64,000 bases of DNA from DASYPQ01 sp041488095 (GCA_041488095.1 JBGPOP010000022.1:1-64000); one strand, 5' to 3'; positions 8,151-16,996 are shown, counted from the stretch's first letter. The notes: a model not told the origin generated them from the sequence alone. A program made the numbers and translations.

Positions 8151-9377
8151 ATGAAGAGGCTGCAGAGAGCCGACACGGTCCTGGGCGTGCTCGCCTGCGC
8201 CCTGCTCCAGCCGCTGCGGCTCGCGCGAGCGAGACCGCGGCTCGCGCCGCCGCCGCGAGCGGTCCTCCTGGTCAAGTTCTGGGGCCTCGGGAGCCTGCAG
8301 CTCCTGACCCCGGCCGTGCGCGTGTTGAGGCGCGACCTGCCGCACGCGCGCCTCGCGCTGCTCACCCTGCGTCAGAACGAGGAATTCGCGCGCGGCCTGG
8401 GGGTCTTCGACCAGGTCCTGACGCTCGAGGTGCGCGCCTCCCGCGGACCGCGCGGGTGGTTGGCGATCCTCGCCCGCATCTCGCATCTCGTGCTGGCCCT
8501 GCGGCGCGCGCGCTTCGACCGGGTCTACGACTTCGAGTTCTTCACGCGCTTCTCGGCTCTCGTCTCGCTCGCGTCGGGCGCGCGGACGACCTTCGGCTTC
8601 GCGGCCCCGGGCGTCTGGCGCGGGAACTTCCACACCGACACCCTCACCTTCAACCGCTACTGGCACGTGGCGCGCAACTTCCGCGCGCTCGCCGGGGGCG
8701 AGAACGGCCAGGAGATCGGGGGCCTTTCTTCCTACCCCTTGCACGGCGACGACGTCTCCGCGGTCGTCAGGATGCTCGCGCGCGCCGGCGTGCCCCGCGA
8801 GCGCCCGATCGTCGTGCTCAACCCCAACGCGGGCGCTCTCGCCCTCGAGCGACGCTGGCCGCCCGCGTCCTTCGCAGCGCTCGCACGCCGCCTCGCGCTC
8901 GAGGACGGCACGCCGGTCGTGTTCGTGGGCAGCCCGGACGAGAGCGCCTACGTCGCCCGCATCGTGCGGGAGGCTGGACCCGCTCCCGCGGGCATGCTCA
9001 CCGATCTTTCGGGTGCTCTCTCGATCGGGGAGCTCGCGGCTCTGCTGTCGCGCTCGGGGGCGCTCGTCACGAACGACACGGGTCCGATGCACATCGGAGC
9101 GGCGCTGGGTACCCCGACCGTCGCGCTCTTCGGGCCCGAGACCCCGGTCATGTACGCCCCGATCGGGCGCCGCGCCGTGGCGCTGTGGAGGCCGCCGCCC
9201 TGCAGCCCGTGCATCAACGTGCACGAGAACAAGGTGCTGAACTGCGTCCGCGGGATCCCCGAGTGCCTGACGAACATCTCCGTCGACGCGGTCCTCGCGG
9301 AGGCGCGCGCGCAGCTCTGCGCCGCGCTCCTGTTCGATCCGCGGCGGGCGCGCGCGGCGGGGGCGGTGCGAGCGTGA
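8151..9377 (+). CDS. Glycosyltransferase family 9, heptosyltransferase-like
   Basis: A 408-residue GT-B enzyme starting at MKRLQRADTVLG. Family marks are 'AVLLVKFWGLGSLQLLTPAVRVLRRDLPHARLALLT' at the N-terminus and, in the C-terminal half, 'IVVLNPNAGALALERRWPPASFAALARRL' plus 'LVTNDTGPMHIGAALGTPTVALFGPETP', the ADP-heptose/ligand region of WaaF/WaaC-like proteins. A Cys-containing stretch 'PPPCSPCINVHENKVLNCVRGIPECL' near the C-terminus is often seen in such proteins outside enterics. It likely adds a sugar to LPS core or a related glycolipid. The stop overlaps the GTG of the next gene by four bases, so the two are co-translated. Confidence 0.88.
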   Translation: MKRLQRADTVLGVLACALLQPLRLARARPRLAPPPRAVLLVKFWGLGSLQLLTPAVRVLRRDLPHARLALLTLRQNEEFARGLGVFDQVLTLEVRASRGPRGWLAILARISHLVLALRRARFDRVYDFEFFTRFSALVSLASGARTTFGFAAPGVWRGNFHTDTLTFNRYWHVARNFRALAGGENGQEIGGLSSYPLHGDDVSAVVRMLARAGVPRERPIVVLNPNAGALALERRWPPASFAALARRLALEDGTPVVFVGSPDESAYVARIVREAGPAPAGMLTDLSGALSIGELAALLSRSGALVTNDTGPMHIGAALGTPTVALFGPETPVMYAPIGRRAVALWRPPPCSPCINVHENKVLNCVRGIPECLTNISVDAVLAEARAQLCAALLFDPRRARAAGAVRA

Positions 9378-10750
9378 AGGTCCTGCTGCTCAACCCGCCC
9401 GGCTCGCGGACCTATATCCGCGACTATTTCTGCTCCAAGACGACCAAGTCGAACTATCTCTTTCACCCCATCGACCTGCTCGCGCTCTCGGGGACGCTGG
9501 CCTCGCGCCATGAGGTCGCAGTCCTCGACGCGATCGCCGAGCGTCTATCGCCGCGCGAAGTGCACGCGCGGATCGAAGGTCTCGCTCCCGATGCCGTCGT
9601 CGCGCTCGTCGGTTCGGTGTCCTGGCCGGAGGACCGCGCGTTCCTCGCCGAAGAGCACTTGCGCGGCCGGCGGATCCTGGCGATCGGCGACGTGCTCCAG
9701 GAAGCGAGCCCGAGACGCCTGGCCGAGGAGCCCTGGATCGAGGCGGCCCTGCACGACTTCACCAATGCGGACGCCCTCGCGTACCTGGACGGGGATCTCG
9801 CATCGATCGAGGCGATGACCATCCGTCCCGGCGACGGAAGGATCGAGCGACTCCGCCGTGGCTCGAGCCGAGGCGAGTACCGCATCCCGCGGCCGCGCCA
9901 CGAGCTGTTCCCGCGTCGGGGCTACCGCTTCTCCTTCGCTCGCGAGGAGCCCTTCGCCACGGTGCTCACCGACTACGGCTGTCCTTACCCGTGCACGTTC
10001 TGCGTGATCGGGACGCTGGGCTTCAAGACCCGCCCGATGGAGGATGTGCTCGAGGAGATCGACGATTTGCGCGCGCGCGGAGTGCGTGAGATCTTCTTCG
10101 CGGACCAGACCTTCGGCGTCCTGCGCGAGCGGGCCGGGAAGATCTGCGCCGCTCTGGCCGAGCGCGGCGACCTCTCCTGGACCGCATTCACGCGGCCCGA
10201 CACCGCCGGGGAGGAGCGGCTCGGTGCGATGGCGCGCGGCGGATGCCACACGGTGATCCTGGGCGTGGAAAGCGCCGACGACGCGCTGCTCGCGGCCTAC
10301 CGCAAGGGATACCGGGTGACCCAGGTGCGCGAGGCCGTGGCGCGCGCGAAGCGTGCAGGCCTGCGCACGGTGGGCACGTTCGTCATCGGGCTGCCGGAAG
10401 AGACCGAGGACTCGCTGCGGGCGACGCTCGACCTGGCGATCGGTCTCGACCTCGACTTCATGAGCCTCAACATGGCCGTGCCGCGCTTCGGCACTCCCTT
10501 CCGCGTGCGCGCCCTGGAGCTCGGTCTCGCCGACGAGAACGATCTCGTCATGGACCAGGGTGGCGCGCGGGCCTTCCTGCCGACCGCGGCGCTCGATCGC
10601 CGGCGCATGTTGGCGCTCAAGAAGGCCATGGTGCGACGCTTCTACCTGCGGCCCGGCTGGATCGCGCGCCGGCTCGCCTCCGCGCGGTCCGCGCGCGAGC
10701 TCGCTCGCCAGGCCCGGGAGGGAGTCGCGCTGCTCGCGCGCAATCTGTAG
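9374..10750 (+). CDS. B12-binding-domain radical SAM protein
   Basis: A 458-residue protein with GTG start overlapping the upstream stop (GTGA). The N-terminal segment 'VKVLLLNPPGSRTYIRDYFCS' is the typical opening of B12-dependent radical SAM proteins, with a Rossmann-like cobalamin domain to about residue 140. The radical SAM cluster motif is 'DYGCPYPCTFCVIG' (CxxxCxxC, about 202-209), followed by 'EIFFADQTFGVLRERAGKIC', 'VILGVESADDALL' and 'GTFVIGLPEETEDSLRATL'. The conserved His/Asp of the B12 base-off motif is not evident. It sits between a GT9 transferase and a polytopic membrane protein, which suggests modification of a glycolipid. It resembles the minus-strand radical SAM gene at 3521 only at the family level. 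Confidence 0.87.
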   Translation: MKVLLLNPPGSRTYIRDYFCSKTTKSNYLFHPIDLLALSGTLASRHEVAVLDAIAERLSPREVHARIEGLAPDAVVALVGSVSWPEDRAFLAEEHLRGRRILAIGDVLQEASPRRLAEEPWIEAALHDFTNADALAYLDGDLASIEAMTIRPGDGRIERLRRGSSRGEYRIPRPRHELFPRRGYRFSFAREEPFATVLTDYGCPYPCTFCVIGTLGFKTRPMEDVLEEIDDLRARGVREIFFADQTFGVLRERAGKICAALAERGDLSWTAFTRPDTAGEERLGAMARGGCHTVILGVESADDALLAAYRKGYRVTQVREAVARAKRAGLRTVGTFVIGLPEETEDSLRATLDLAIGLDLDFMSLNMAVPRFGTPFRVRALELGLADENDLVMDQGGARAFLPTAALDRRRMLALKKAMVRRFYLRPGWIARRLASARSARELARQAREGVALLARNL

Positions 10751-10756
10751 AGCTCG

Positions 10757-12505
10757 ATGTCCAAGCGCACCTTCCTGCTCCTGTTCCTGCTGCTCTTCAT
10801 CACGCGCGCGGCGCTGGTGCTGTCGATCGCCGACGTGTTCTTCTACGGGGACGAGCTCGCCAAGGGCACCGCCTCCAAGGCCCTGATCGAGGGCATCGGC
10901 ATCCCGCGCTGGCAGCTGAACTACGTCTACCACGAGGGAGGCGGGTTCATCGTCATCCACCTGAAGGCTCTCGTCTTCTGGCTGATCGGGCAGTCCGTCC
11001 TGGCGCACAAGATCACGGCGATCCTGACCGCGTCGGCCCTGCTCGCGGTCGGGTGCTGGTTCACGAGCGAGAACTTCGGGCGCGGAGCCGGCGCGATCTT
11101 CGGATTGCTCTTCGCGCTGTGCCCGGACTCCTTCATGCGCTTCTCGCTCCTCTCGATCGGCACGCACTTCGAGGGGTTGATCCTGATCGCGTTGATCTTG
11201 CATTACGCCACGCGGATCCTCTTCGACGAGCGCGCGCCGCTCACGGACTGGGCATTCCTCGGCATGTTCTCGGGGCTGGGTCTGTACTTCTCGCTCCAGT
11301 CGGCGCCGGTGGTCGCGCTGGTCGCGCTGGCGATCCCGCTGCGGCTGCGCCGGCACCTCTTCGGCGCGGGAACCCTGGTCGCCGCGCTGTGCTTCGTCCT
11401 CGGCGGAATGCCGCTCTGGACCATGATGAGCCACGTCGGGACCGCCGCCGTCACCGTGCAGGAGCATCCCAACCTCGACGCGGGGTTGAAGGGCTGGGAG
11501 GCGCTGCGTGAGTTCTTCCACCAGCTCGTCCGGGAGCCCGATGTGGGATCCTGGGTCCAGGCGGTCGGCTTCGCGATCGTGATCCCCGCCGGCCTGTTCT
11601 CCATTCCCGGGGCGGCGGGCAAGGCCCTGCGCGCCCGTTCCACGCTGATCCTCGCCTACCTCGCGCTGTTCCTCCTCCTCTACGCCGGAAGCGGCTTCGC
11701 GATCGCCCACCAGGGCGAGTGGACTTTCTGGCTTCGCTCCGCACCGCTGTGGTTCTTCTCCACGGTGCTCTTTTCCGCCTGCGCAGGCGCTCTGCTCGAA
11801 CATGCGGCGCCCAGGTGGCGCGAGGTCACGCTCGGGGTCGTGACGCTGTTCCTCGTCGGAGGTCTCGCCGGTTTCGCCGGGCTCCTCTCGGCCGCGCGCC
11901 CGTCGACTCCATCCGAGAACTGGCGCATCCTGACCAAGACCAAGGGCTACGACTTCTCCGAGTACTTCGACAAGCTCATCCACCACTTCGGGGACTCGCT
12001 TCCCGAGCGCTTCTCGGTCCTCTCGCGCTTCCGGGACGATCCCGAGCTGCTCCTCCCCGCGATGAACCACTCGCTCTTCGAGCACTCCGGGCGCACGCTC
12101 CCGGAGGCCGTCGAGTTCACGCGCGCGAACTACGGCGGGCGCTGGCTCACCGCACTCGAGGGCCTGGGTCTGATCGCCGCGCCGAACTACGGACACGACA
12201 TCCCCGCAGCCCTCGCTGCGGTCGAGAGTCAGCCGGCCGAAACCCGACCCGCCCTCGCGGAGGCCGTCGGTCGCGTCGCGCTGGGACTCCGGCTCGTGCC
12301 GGAGAAGATCGACGAGCAGGTCCGCATGGCCGTGCCGGGTCACCTGCGCGAAGCGTTCCTGCGGGGCGCCGGCTGGCGCGTGTACCGGATCTACCGCGTG
12401 CGCCCCGATCTCGCGCTCGCGCTGATCCAGCGACAGCCGGAGGACGCCCAACCTGCGCTGATGGACGGCTACCTCCGGGCGCGTGCAGCCAACACCCTCA
12501 AGTAG
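10757..12505 (+). CDS. Polytopic membrane protein, possibly GT-C-like
   Basis: A 582-residue integral membrane protein. The first 25 residues form a membrane segment, and about eight further hydrophobic stretches run to residue 390, then a soluble C-terminal domain of about 190 residues. Early acidic residues after the first helix ('VFFYGDELAKG') and a helix-loop layout recall lipid-phosphate-sugar-using GT-C glycosyltransferases or ArnT/PMT-like proteins, but the match is weak and I would not assign a reaction. The C-terminal domain ('NWRILTKTKGYDFSEYFDKLIHHF' onward) is helical, with repeats of about 35 residues that may be TPR-like. It starts six bases after the radical SAM stop. Its last eight bases overlap the end of the convergent GT2 gene. 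Confidence 0.75.
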   Translation: MSKRTFLLLFLLLFITRAALVLSIADVFFYGDELAKGTASKALIEGIGIPRWQLNYVYHEGGGFIVIHLKALVFWLIGQSVLAHKITAILTASALLAVGCWFTSENFGRGAGAIFGLLFALCPDSFMRFSLLSIGTHFEGLILIALILHYATRILFDERAPLTDWAFLGMFSGLGLYFSLQSAPVVALVALAIPLRLRRHLFGAGTLVAALCFVLGGMPLWTMMSHVGTAAVTVQEHPNLDAGLKGWEALREFFHQLVREPDVGSWVQAVGFAIVIPAGLFSIPGAAGKALRARSTLILAYLALFLLLYAGSGFAIAHQGEWTFWLRSAPLWFFSTVLFSACAGALLEHAAPRWREVTLGVVTLFLVGGLAGFAGLLSAARPSTPSENWRILTKTKGYDFSEYFDKLIHHFGDSLPERFSVLSRFRDDPELLLPAMNHSLFEHSGRTLPEAVEFTRANYGGRWLTALEGLGLIAAPNYGHDIPAALAAVESQPAETRPALAEAVGRVALGLRLVPEKIDEQVRMAVPGHLREAFLRGAGWRVYRIYRVRPDLALALIQRQPEDAQPALMDGYLRARAANTLK

Positions 12506-13244
12506 AGGGGCGGCCCGGCGCGCGTTCGCGCGGCGGCGGATAGAGGCCGCGAAGACGGTAGGTGCACACGCGCGCGACCTCCGAGAGGACGCGCAGGTAG
12601 GTGCGCAGGCGCACGGTGCCGCCGGCCCTGTGCTCGCAGCGGATCGGCACCTCGACGACCTCCCAGCCCAGGCGCCGGGCCAGGAACAGCACCTCGAAAT
12701 CGAAGCCGAACCCGTCGATCCGCGAGATCGCGAAGAGCTCCTTCGCCGCGTCGCCGCGGTAGAGCTTGATGCCGCACTGCGTGTCGTGGAATCCGCGCAC
12801 CACGAACAAGGAGATCAGCCGATGCCCGACGCCGCCCAGAATGCGGCGCAGGAGCGGGTACTCGATCGCGCTGCCGGGCGCGCGCTTGGAGCCGATGACG
12901 ATCGGCGCGCGATCGGCCTCGCGGCACAGAGCCAGGGCCTCCTCGATCGGTATCGAGAGGTCTGCGTCGACGAAAAGGACCCAACCCATCCGCGCGGCCA
13001 GGACCCCCGCGCGCACGGCGGAACCCTTGCCGGCCCGGCGCGGCTGGCGCAGGACCCTGACCCTGCCGGCGAAGCGTGCCTCGACCAGATCGGCGGTTCC
13101 GTCGGTGCTCCCGTCGTCGACGAGCAGGACTTCGCTCGCGCTGAAGTGCGCGGGGAGGAAGGAGAGGATCTTCTCCAGGGACGGCCCGATCCGCTGGGCC
13201 TCGTTGTAGGCGGGGACGACGATCGCGATGTCGCGGACGGGCAC
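12498..13244 (-). CDS. Glycosyltransferase family 2, polyprenyl-phosphate type
   Basis: A 248-residue GT-A enzyme resembling dolichyl/polyprenyl-phosphate sugar synthases. Visible motifs are 'AIVVPAYNEAQRIGPSLEKIL', the nucleotide-binding 'LLVDDGSTDGTADLVE', 'RRAGKGSAVRAGVLAARMGWVLFVDADLSIP' (DxD-like metal site) and 'FHDTQCGIKLYRG', a hallmark of the DPM1/ALG5 group. There is no membrane segment at the C-terminus, so it is the soluble or peripheral form. It would charge undecaprenyl phosphate with glucose or mannose for use by a GT-C enzyme, which fits the adjacent polytopic membrane protein on the other strand. Its end overlaps that gene by eight bases. Confidence 0.9.
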   Translation of the reverse strand: MPVRDIAIVVPAYNEAQRIGPSLEKILSFLPAHFSASEVLLVDDGSTDGTADLVEARFAGRVRVLRQPRRAGKGSAVRAGVLAARMGWVLFVDADLSIPIEEALALCREADRAPIVIGSKRAPGSAIEYPLLRRILGGVGHRLISLFVVRGFHDTQCGIKLYRGDAAKELFAISRIDGFGFDFEVLFLARRLGWEVVEVPIRCEHRAGGTVRLRTYLRVLSEVARVCTYRLRGLYPPPRERAPGRPST

Positions 13245-13270
13245 GCAGGCGGCCTCTCGAGCGGGCTACG

Positions 13271-14488
13271 CTAGGAACACGCCGGGAGGCGCGCAACCGG
13301 AGGCGGCCGGCTTTCCTGCGCTGTCTCGATCCATGCGGCGATCTCCGCCGCCGCGCGCGCGGGGTCGCTGGCGTCGAAGGTCGCGGCGTAACGGCGGCCT
13401 CGCTGGCTGTGCCGGTAGAGCGGGTCGTAGTAGCGCGCGAGCAGGAGGCACACGAGCTCCTCGACGCGGCCTTGCTCGAGCATCGCGGCGAGCGACGGCG
13501 CGCCCGCTGGAAGCTCCATGCGCTCCTCGACCTTCGGGAGCTGGAGCAGGAGCTGACGGCGGCGTTCCTCGCTCGCGAGGTAGTCCTCCTCGAGCACCGC
13601 CACGCGCCGCGCGAGCGGGGCGGTGAGCTCGACGGCGACCCCCTCGGACATGGCCCGCCAGAGTCCAGGCGGGAGGATGACGTCCCCGACCTTTCGGCTC
13701 TCGCCCTCGACGACCAGCGGGTTTGCGACGCCCGTGCGGATGCGCGATGCGAGCGCGCTCTCGAAGGCCTTCTGCGATCGCGGCTCGAGCCCGACCATGC
13801 CGAGCAACGAGCTCCTGTGCCCGGCCAGGGCCTCGAGGTCGAGCGTCCAGCCGGGGCGCAGACGCTCGATCTCCCTCAGCACGAGCGTCTTGCCGACGCC
13901 GGTCAACCCGCACAGCACGAACGGTCGGGGCGGACACCATGCGGCGATCTCGCGCGCGACCTCGGTGCGGTAGGCCTTGTAGCCGCCTTCGAGCAGCACC
14001 GCGCGCTCCAGGCCGAGCCCGGCCAGGAGCCCCGCGACGCTCCGGCTGCGCAGCCCCCCGCGCCAACAGTGGAGCACGACGGGCCGCTCGGGCGCCGCGA
14101 CCGCGTGCGAGCAGGTGATCGAGAGGGAGAGTCCGGCGATTCCATTCGACGTCATCCGGTCGACCCGCGGCTCCAGGTCGGAGGCAGCGACCTCGAAGCC
14201 CGCGATCCGCGCGATCTCCCCGACCATGCGCACGATCTTCGCCTTGACGATCGCCCTTCCTTCCTCGAAGGCCGCCTGGGGCGAGACCTGTCGATACAGC
14301 GTGCCCACGAGCGCACGCTCCACGTCGTCGAAGAGCGGGACGTTCCTCGCCCCGGGAAGGTGGTCCTCGGCGAACTCCTCGGGGCTGCGCAGGTCGACGA
14401 CGGTGGCGTCGGGGCACTCGAGCGCCTGCGCGGGGCGGATCGAAGGCAGCGCGACCGCGCCGGCGCGGATGGAAAGGGCCGATCTCAT
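13271..14488 (-). CDS. mnmH: tRNA 2-selenouridine synthase
   Basis: MnmH (SelU) replaces sulfur with selenium in 2-thiouridine at the tRNA wobble base, through a geranylated intermediate. The 405-residue protein, started at MRSALSIRAG, has an N-terminal rhodanese domain ('VVDLRSPEEFAEDHLPGARNVPLFDD') with the catalytic loop Cys in 'VVLHCWRGGLRSRS'. A P-loop domain follows with Walker A 'GLTGVGKTLVL'. 'GYKAYR' between the domains is characteristic. The upstream in-frame Met at 14536 would overlap the neighbouring gene and adds nothing conserved. A selenophosphate synthase gene would be expected elsewhere in the genome; none is in this window. Confidence 0.93.
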   Translation of the reverse strand: MRSALSIRAGAVALPSIRPAQALECPDATVVDLRSPEEFAEDHLPGARNVPLFDDVERALVGTLYRQVSPQAAFEEGRAIVKAKIVRMVGEIARIAGFEVAASDLEPRVDRMTSNGIAGLSLSITCSHAVAAPERPVVLHCWRGGLRSRSVAGLLAGLGLERAVLLEGGYKAYRTEVAREIAAWCPPRPFVLCGLTGVGKTLVLREIERLRPGWTLDLEALAGHRSSLLGMVGLEPRSQKAFESALASRIRTGVANPLVVEGESRKVGDVILPPGLWRAMSEGVAVELTAPLARRVAVLEEDYLASEERRRQLLLQLPKVEERMELPAGAPSLAAMLEQGRVEELVCLLLARYYDPLYRHSQRGRRYAATFDASDPARAAAEIAAWIETAQESRPPPVARLPACS

Positions 14489-14532
14489 GCGGGCGAGCCG
14501 CGCAGTATACCCAGGCCCCCTGGCGGGGGACC

Positions 14533-15570
14533 TCAACGACGCGGCGCGCCGAGACCGTCCTGGAAGCGCCAGGCCGGGCGACCGGGGGGCCGGAGCAGGC
14601 GGCGCACAACCTCGAAGAACTCGTGGTTGCCCTTGGCCTCGAGCGCGTCGATCTCTTCCGCCGCGAGCAGCCCGCCCTTGCGGATCGCCTGCAGGCAGCG
14701 CCCTCGCTTCGCCTCGGCAAGACGCGTCGCGCGCTCGACCGGCGCGAGGTCGGCGAGAGCGAGCGCTTCTTCGAATCGGGGCTGCGCGGCCTCGAGGAGC
14801 GCACGGCGCGCTTCGTTCCTCTCGTCGCGAGGATCGGGCGTCGGCCGCTCACGAGCCGTTTCGGCATGCCACATCCGCGACTGGCGGTAGCGCTGGATGA
14901 CCTCGAAAAATTCCTCGGGCGGGAGCGCGAGCCAGGCGTCCCACTGCTCGCGCGTGATGCCGGGCAGGAGGCCGGACTCGTTCGCATCGTGCGCCGAGAG
15001 CCGTTTGCGCAGGTCCAGGACGGCCTGCCCGCGTTCCTCGCCCGGGAGGCGCTGCATCCGCTCGATCTCGTCCGGAGGCAGCCCGAGGCGCTGGCCGAGC
15101 TCGCCGATCGCGTACCGGGCGACCCGGTCGCGCTGCTGGAGCTGGAACTGGCGCAGGAAGCGCGCGCGATCCTGGGGCCTGGCTTTCTCCAGCCGTTCGA
15201 GCCAGTTCTCGGGCAGCCGCCCGCGGATCCGCGCACCGACCTCGCGCGACTCGTCCGCGACGATCTCGCGCACGAGCACGCGGCGCTTCTCGGGATCCAT
15301 CCCCGCCAGGCGCTCGTGGGCGTTCTGCATCAGCTCGCCCTGCACCCGATCGACCCTCACATGCAGGCGGCGCGCTCTCTCGACGAGCTGCTCCCGCTCC
15401 TCCTCGCTCAGCGCGATGAAACGCTCGTAGTTCGCGCGCGCTCTTTCCTTCTCCTCCGGAGAGAAGCGCTCCCAGCGCGCCCGGGCGGACTGGAGCGTCG
15501 GCGTGTCCTTCGCGGGTTCCTGCGCTGCGATGGCGAGCAGCGCGGCCAGGATCGTGCGCGCGAGGATCAT
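14533..15570 (-). CDS. Secreted helical protein downstream of anti-sigma gene
   Basis: A 345-residue protein starting at MILARTILAALLAIAAQEPA, a clear signal peptide, followed by an almost wholly helical, charged, Arg/Glu-rich body ('WERFSPEEKERARANYERFIALSEEEREQLVERARRL'). This resembles the DUF3106 class of periplasmic proteins that often accompany anti-sigma factors. Repeated 'LPPEE/LSxEER' turns (near 'FSPEEKERA', 'LSEEEREQL', 'LPPDEIERM', 'LPPEEFFEV') suggest a heavy-metal-resistance/CpxP-like hook or a helical repeat. It starts within the stop of the anti-sigma gene (ATGA), so the three-gene unit is co-translated. A sensory role in the envelope is an inference. Confidence 0.8.
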   Translation of the reverse strand: MILARTILAALLAIAAQEPAKDTPTLQSARARWERFSPEEKERARANYERFIALSEEEREQLVERARRLHVRVDRVQGELMQNAHERLAGMDPEKRRVLVREIVADESREVGARIRGRLPENWLERLEKARPQDRARFLRQFQLQQRDRVARYAIGELGQRLGLPPDEIERMQRLPGEERGQAVLDLRKRLSAHDANESGLLPGITREQWDAWLALPPEEFFEVIQRYRQSRMWHAETARERPTPDPRDERNEARRALLEAAQPRFEEALALADLAPVERATRLAEAKRGRCLQAIRKGGLLAAEEIDALEAKGNHEFFEVVRRLLRPPGRPAWRFQDGLGAPRR

Positions 15571-16322
15571 GGGTAGTCCAGCAGGGCCTCGTCGGCCGGA
15601 CCCAGGGTGGAGAGCAGGACGTCCATGTCGTCCTGCATGAGCAGATCCCATTCCTCGAGGACGTCGAGAGCGGCCAGCATCTGCGGATCGGGCGCGGCAT
15701 CGCTGCGCGCGACCAGCTCGCTCCCCGGACCTCGTTCGGAGCGGACGCGCATCCACAGCGCGCGACCGAGGACGACCAGCAGCAATCCGGCTGCGGCGGC
15801 GAAGAGCCAGGACCTGCGCGCCCGGGCCGGGCGCGACGATCGGCTCGCGGCCGGCGCGAGCGGTGCAGCCCGTTCCTGCGCGACAACGGCGAGCACGCGA
15901 GCCGCGAGCCCGGGCGGGATCTCGATCCTGCGGTCCCGGTCGAGCAGCGCGTCCAGGCGGGCCTCGGCGGCCACGGCGCTCTGGCTGCGCTCGGACGCGA
16001 GCCGGACGAGGAGGTCGGCAGCCAGGCTCTCGGGCGCGCGCACCTCGTCGTCGAGCTCGAGCAGGGTGTCGAGGCGGACCTCGGTCGCGCGATCCTCGCG
16101 CAGACGGGAGAGCACCCGCCGCGCCAGCGCCTCCGGCAGCCTCGGCTCGGGCAGCGATGCGAGCAAAGTCTCGAGCGCCTCCTCCTTCTCCAGGAGGTCC
16201 CGGCATTCTCCGCAGGAAAGGAGGTGCGCATGCCAGGAGAGCCCGGCCAGCTTCGCCTGGGAGGGCCGCCCGAGGAGCTCGGCCTCGAGGGCGGCGCGGA
16301 AGTCCTTGCACTCGCTCCTCAC
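15567..16322 (-). CDS. Zinc-finger anti-sigma factor, membrane-anchored
   Basis: A 251-residue protein with GTG start that overlaps the sigma-factor stop (GTGA). The N-terminus has the ZAS signature H-x3-C-x2-C in 'WHAHLLSCGECRDLLEKEE', which binds zinc and clamps ECF sigma factors. A long helical linker carries a repeated 'LDTLLELDDEVRAPESLAADLLVRL' / 'LDALLDRDRRIEIPPGLAARVLAVV' unit. One membrane helix ('SWLFAAAAGLLLVVLGRALWM', about residues 172-192) is followed by a short periplasmic tail. The tandem pattern in the linker is unusual. It should hold the sigma factor inactive until an envelope signal. Confidence 0.88.
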   Translation of the reverse strand: MRSECKDFRAALEAELLGRPSQAKLAGLSWHAHLLSCGECRDLLEKEEALETLLASLPEPRLPEALARRVLSRLREDRATEVRLDTLLELDDEVRAPESLAADLLVRLASERSQSAVAAEARLDALLDRDRRIEIPPGLAARVLAVVAQERAAPLAPAASRSSRPARARRSWLFAAAAGLLLVVLGRALWMRVRSERGPGSELVARSDAAPDPQMLAALDVLEEWDLLMQDDMDVLLSTLGPADEALLDYP

Positions 16323-16927
16323 GACAGCTCCTCCGAGAGGTAGGGCGCGAGCGTCCCGCGCAGGCTCTCGCGCGCGCGATGGATCAGCGACTTCACGGCC
16401 TTCTCGGTCGAGCCGAGGATCTCGGCGATCTCGGCGTAGGGCCGCTCCTCGTACTTGGCGAGGATCAACGCCATCCTCTGGCTCTCGGGCAGGCGCGCGA
16501 CCGCTGCGCGCACGGCGCGCACGACATCCTCGCGCTCCAGCGCGTGCGACGGCGGGAGCGCGCGGACGTCGCCGATCTCGCTCATGCCGTCGCCACCGCG
16601 CTCCTCCGCGAGCACGGTTCCGTCGTTCGAGCGCATCTCGCGCGATCCGCCGCGCTGGGTCTCGTTGACGGCCAGGTTGTACACGATGCGGAAGAGCCAG
16701 GTTGTGAAGCGCGCGGTCGGCTCGTAGCGCTCGCGCGCCCGGATCACGCGCAGGAAGGCTTCCTGCACGAGGTCTTCGCGGCACGCCCGCGGGCCCAGGA
16801 AGCGCGTGAGGAGCGCGTGGACCTGGGGGGAGTAGGCTTCGACGATCCGGTCGAAAGCGCTCTCGTCACCCGCCTGCCAGGCGAGCATCCACCGCACGCC
16901 CGGGTCGTCTTCGAAGCCGCTGTCCAT
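16319..16927 (-). CDS. ECF RNA polymerase sigma factor
   Basis: A 202-residue extracytoplasmic-function sigma factor. Region 2 is 'DRIVEAYSPQVHALLTRFLGPRACREDLVQEAFLRVIRARERYEPTARFTTWLFRIVYNLAVNE', including the core-binding and -10 recognition helices. Region 4 is 'LPESQRMALILAKYEERPYAEIAEILGSTEKAVKSLIHRARESLRG', with the helix-turn-helix that reads the -35 box. The linker of about 45 residues is somewhat long and acidic. The next gene is its presumed ZAS anti-sigma, four bases overlapped, and a secreted helical protein completes the unit. The unit is probably autoregulated as is common for ECF operons; I could not identify its promoter. Confidence 0.95.
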   Translation of the reverse strand: MDSGFEDDPGVRWMLAWQAGDESAFDRIVEAYSPQVHALLTRFLGPRACREDLVQEAFLRVIRARERYEPTARFTTWLFRIVYNLAVNETQRGGSREMRSNDGTVLAEERGGDGMSEIGDVRALPPSHALEREDVVRAVRAAVARLPESQRMALILAKYEERPYAEIAEILGSTEKAVKSLIHRARESLRGTLAPYLSEELS

Positions 16928-16996
16928 GCGCCGCGCGGGGTCCTGGAACCGCCTCGGGAGGGAAAGGTTCCGGAGGGAACTCCCCGGCGCCAGATC

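Noticed and set aside
7977..9224. An N-terminal extension of purF to 9224
   Set aside because: PurF must begin with Met-Cys for its Ntn nucleophile, and the extension overlaps the GT9 gene in antisense.
9545..12451. A 968-codon minus-strand frame opposite the radical SAM and membrane genes
   Set aside because: Arg/Glu-rich antisense shadow without family motifs, while the plus-strand frames have clear radical SAM and membrane features.
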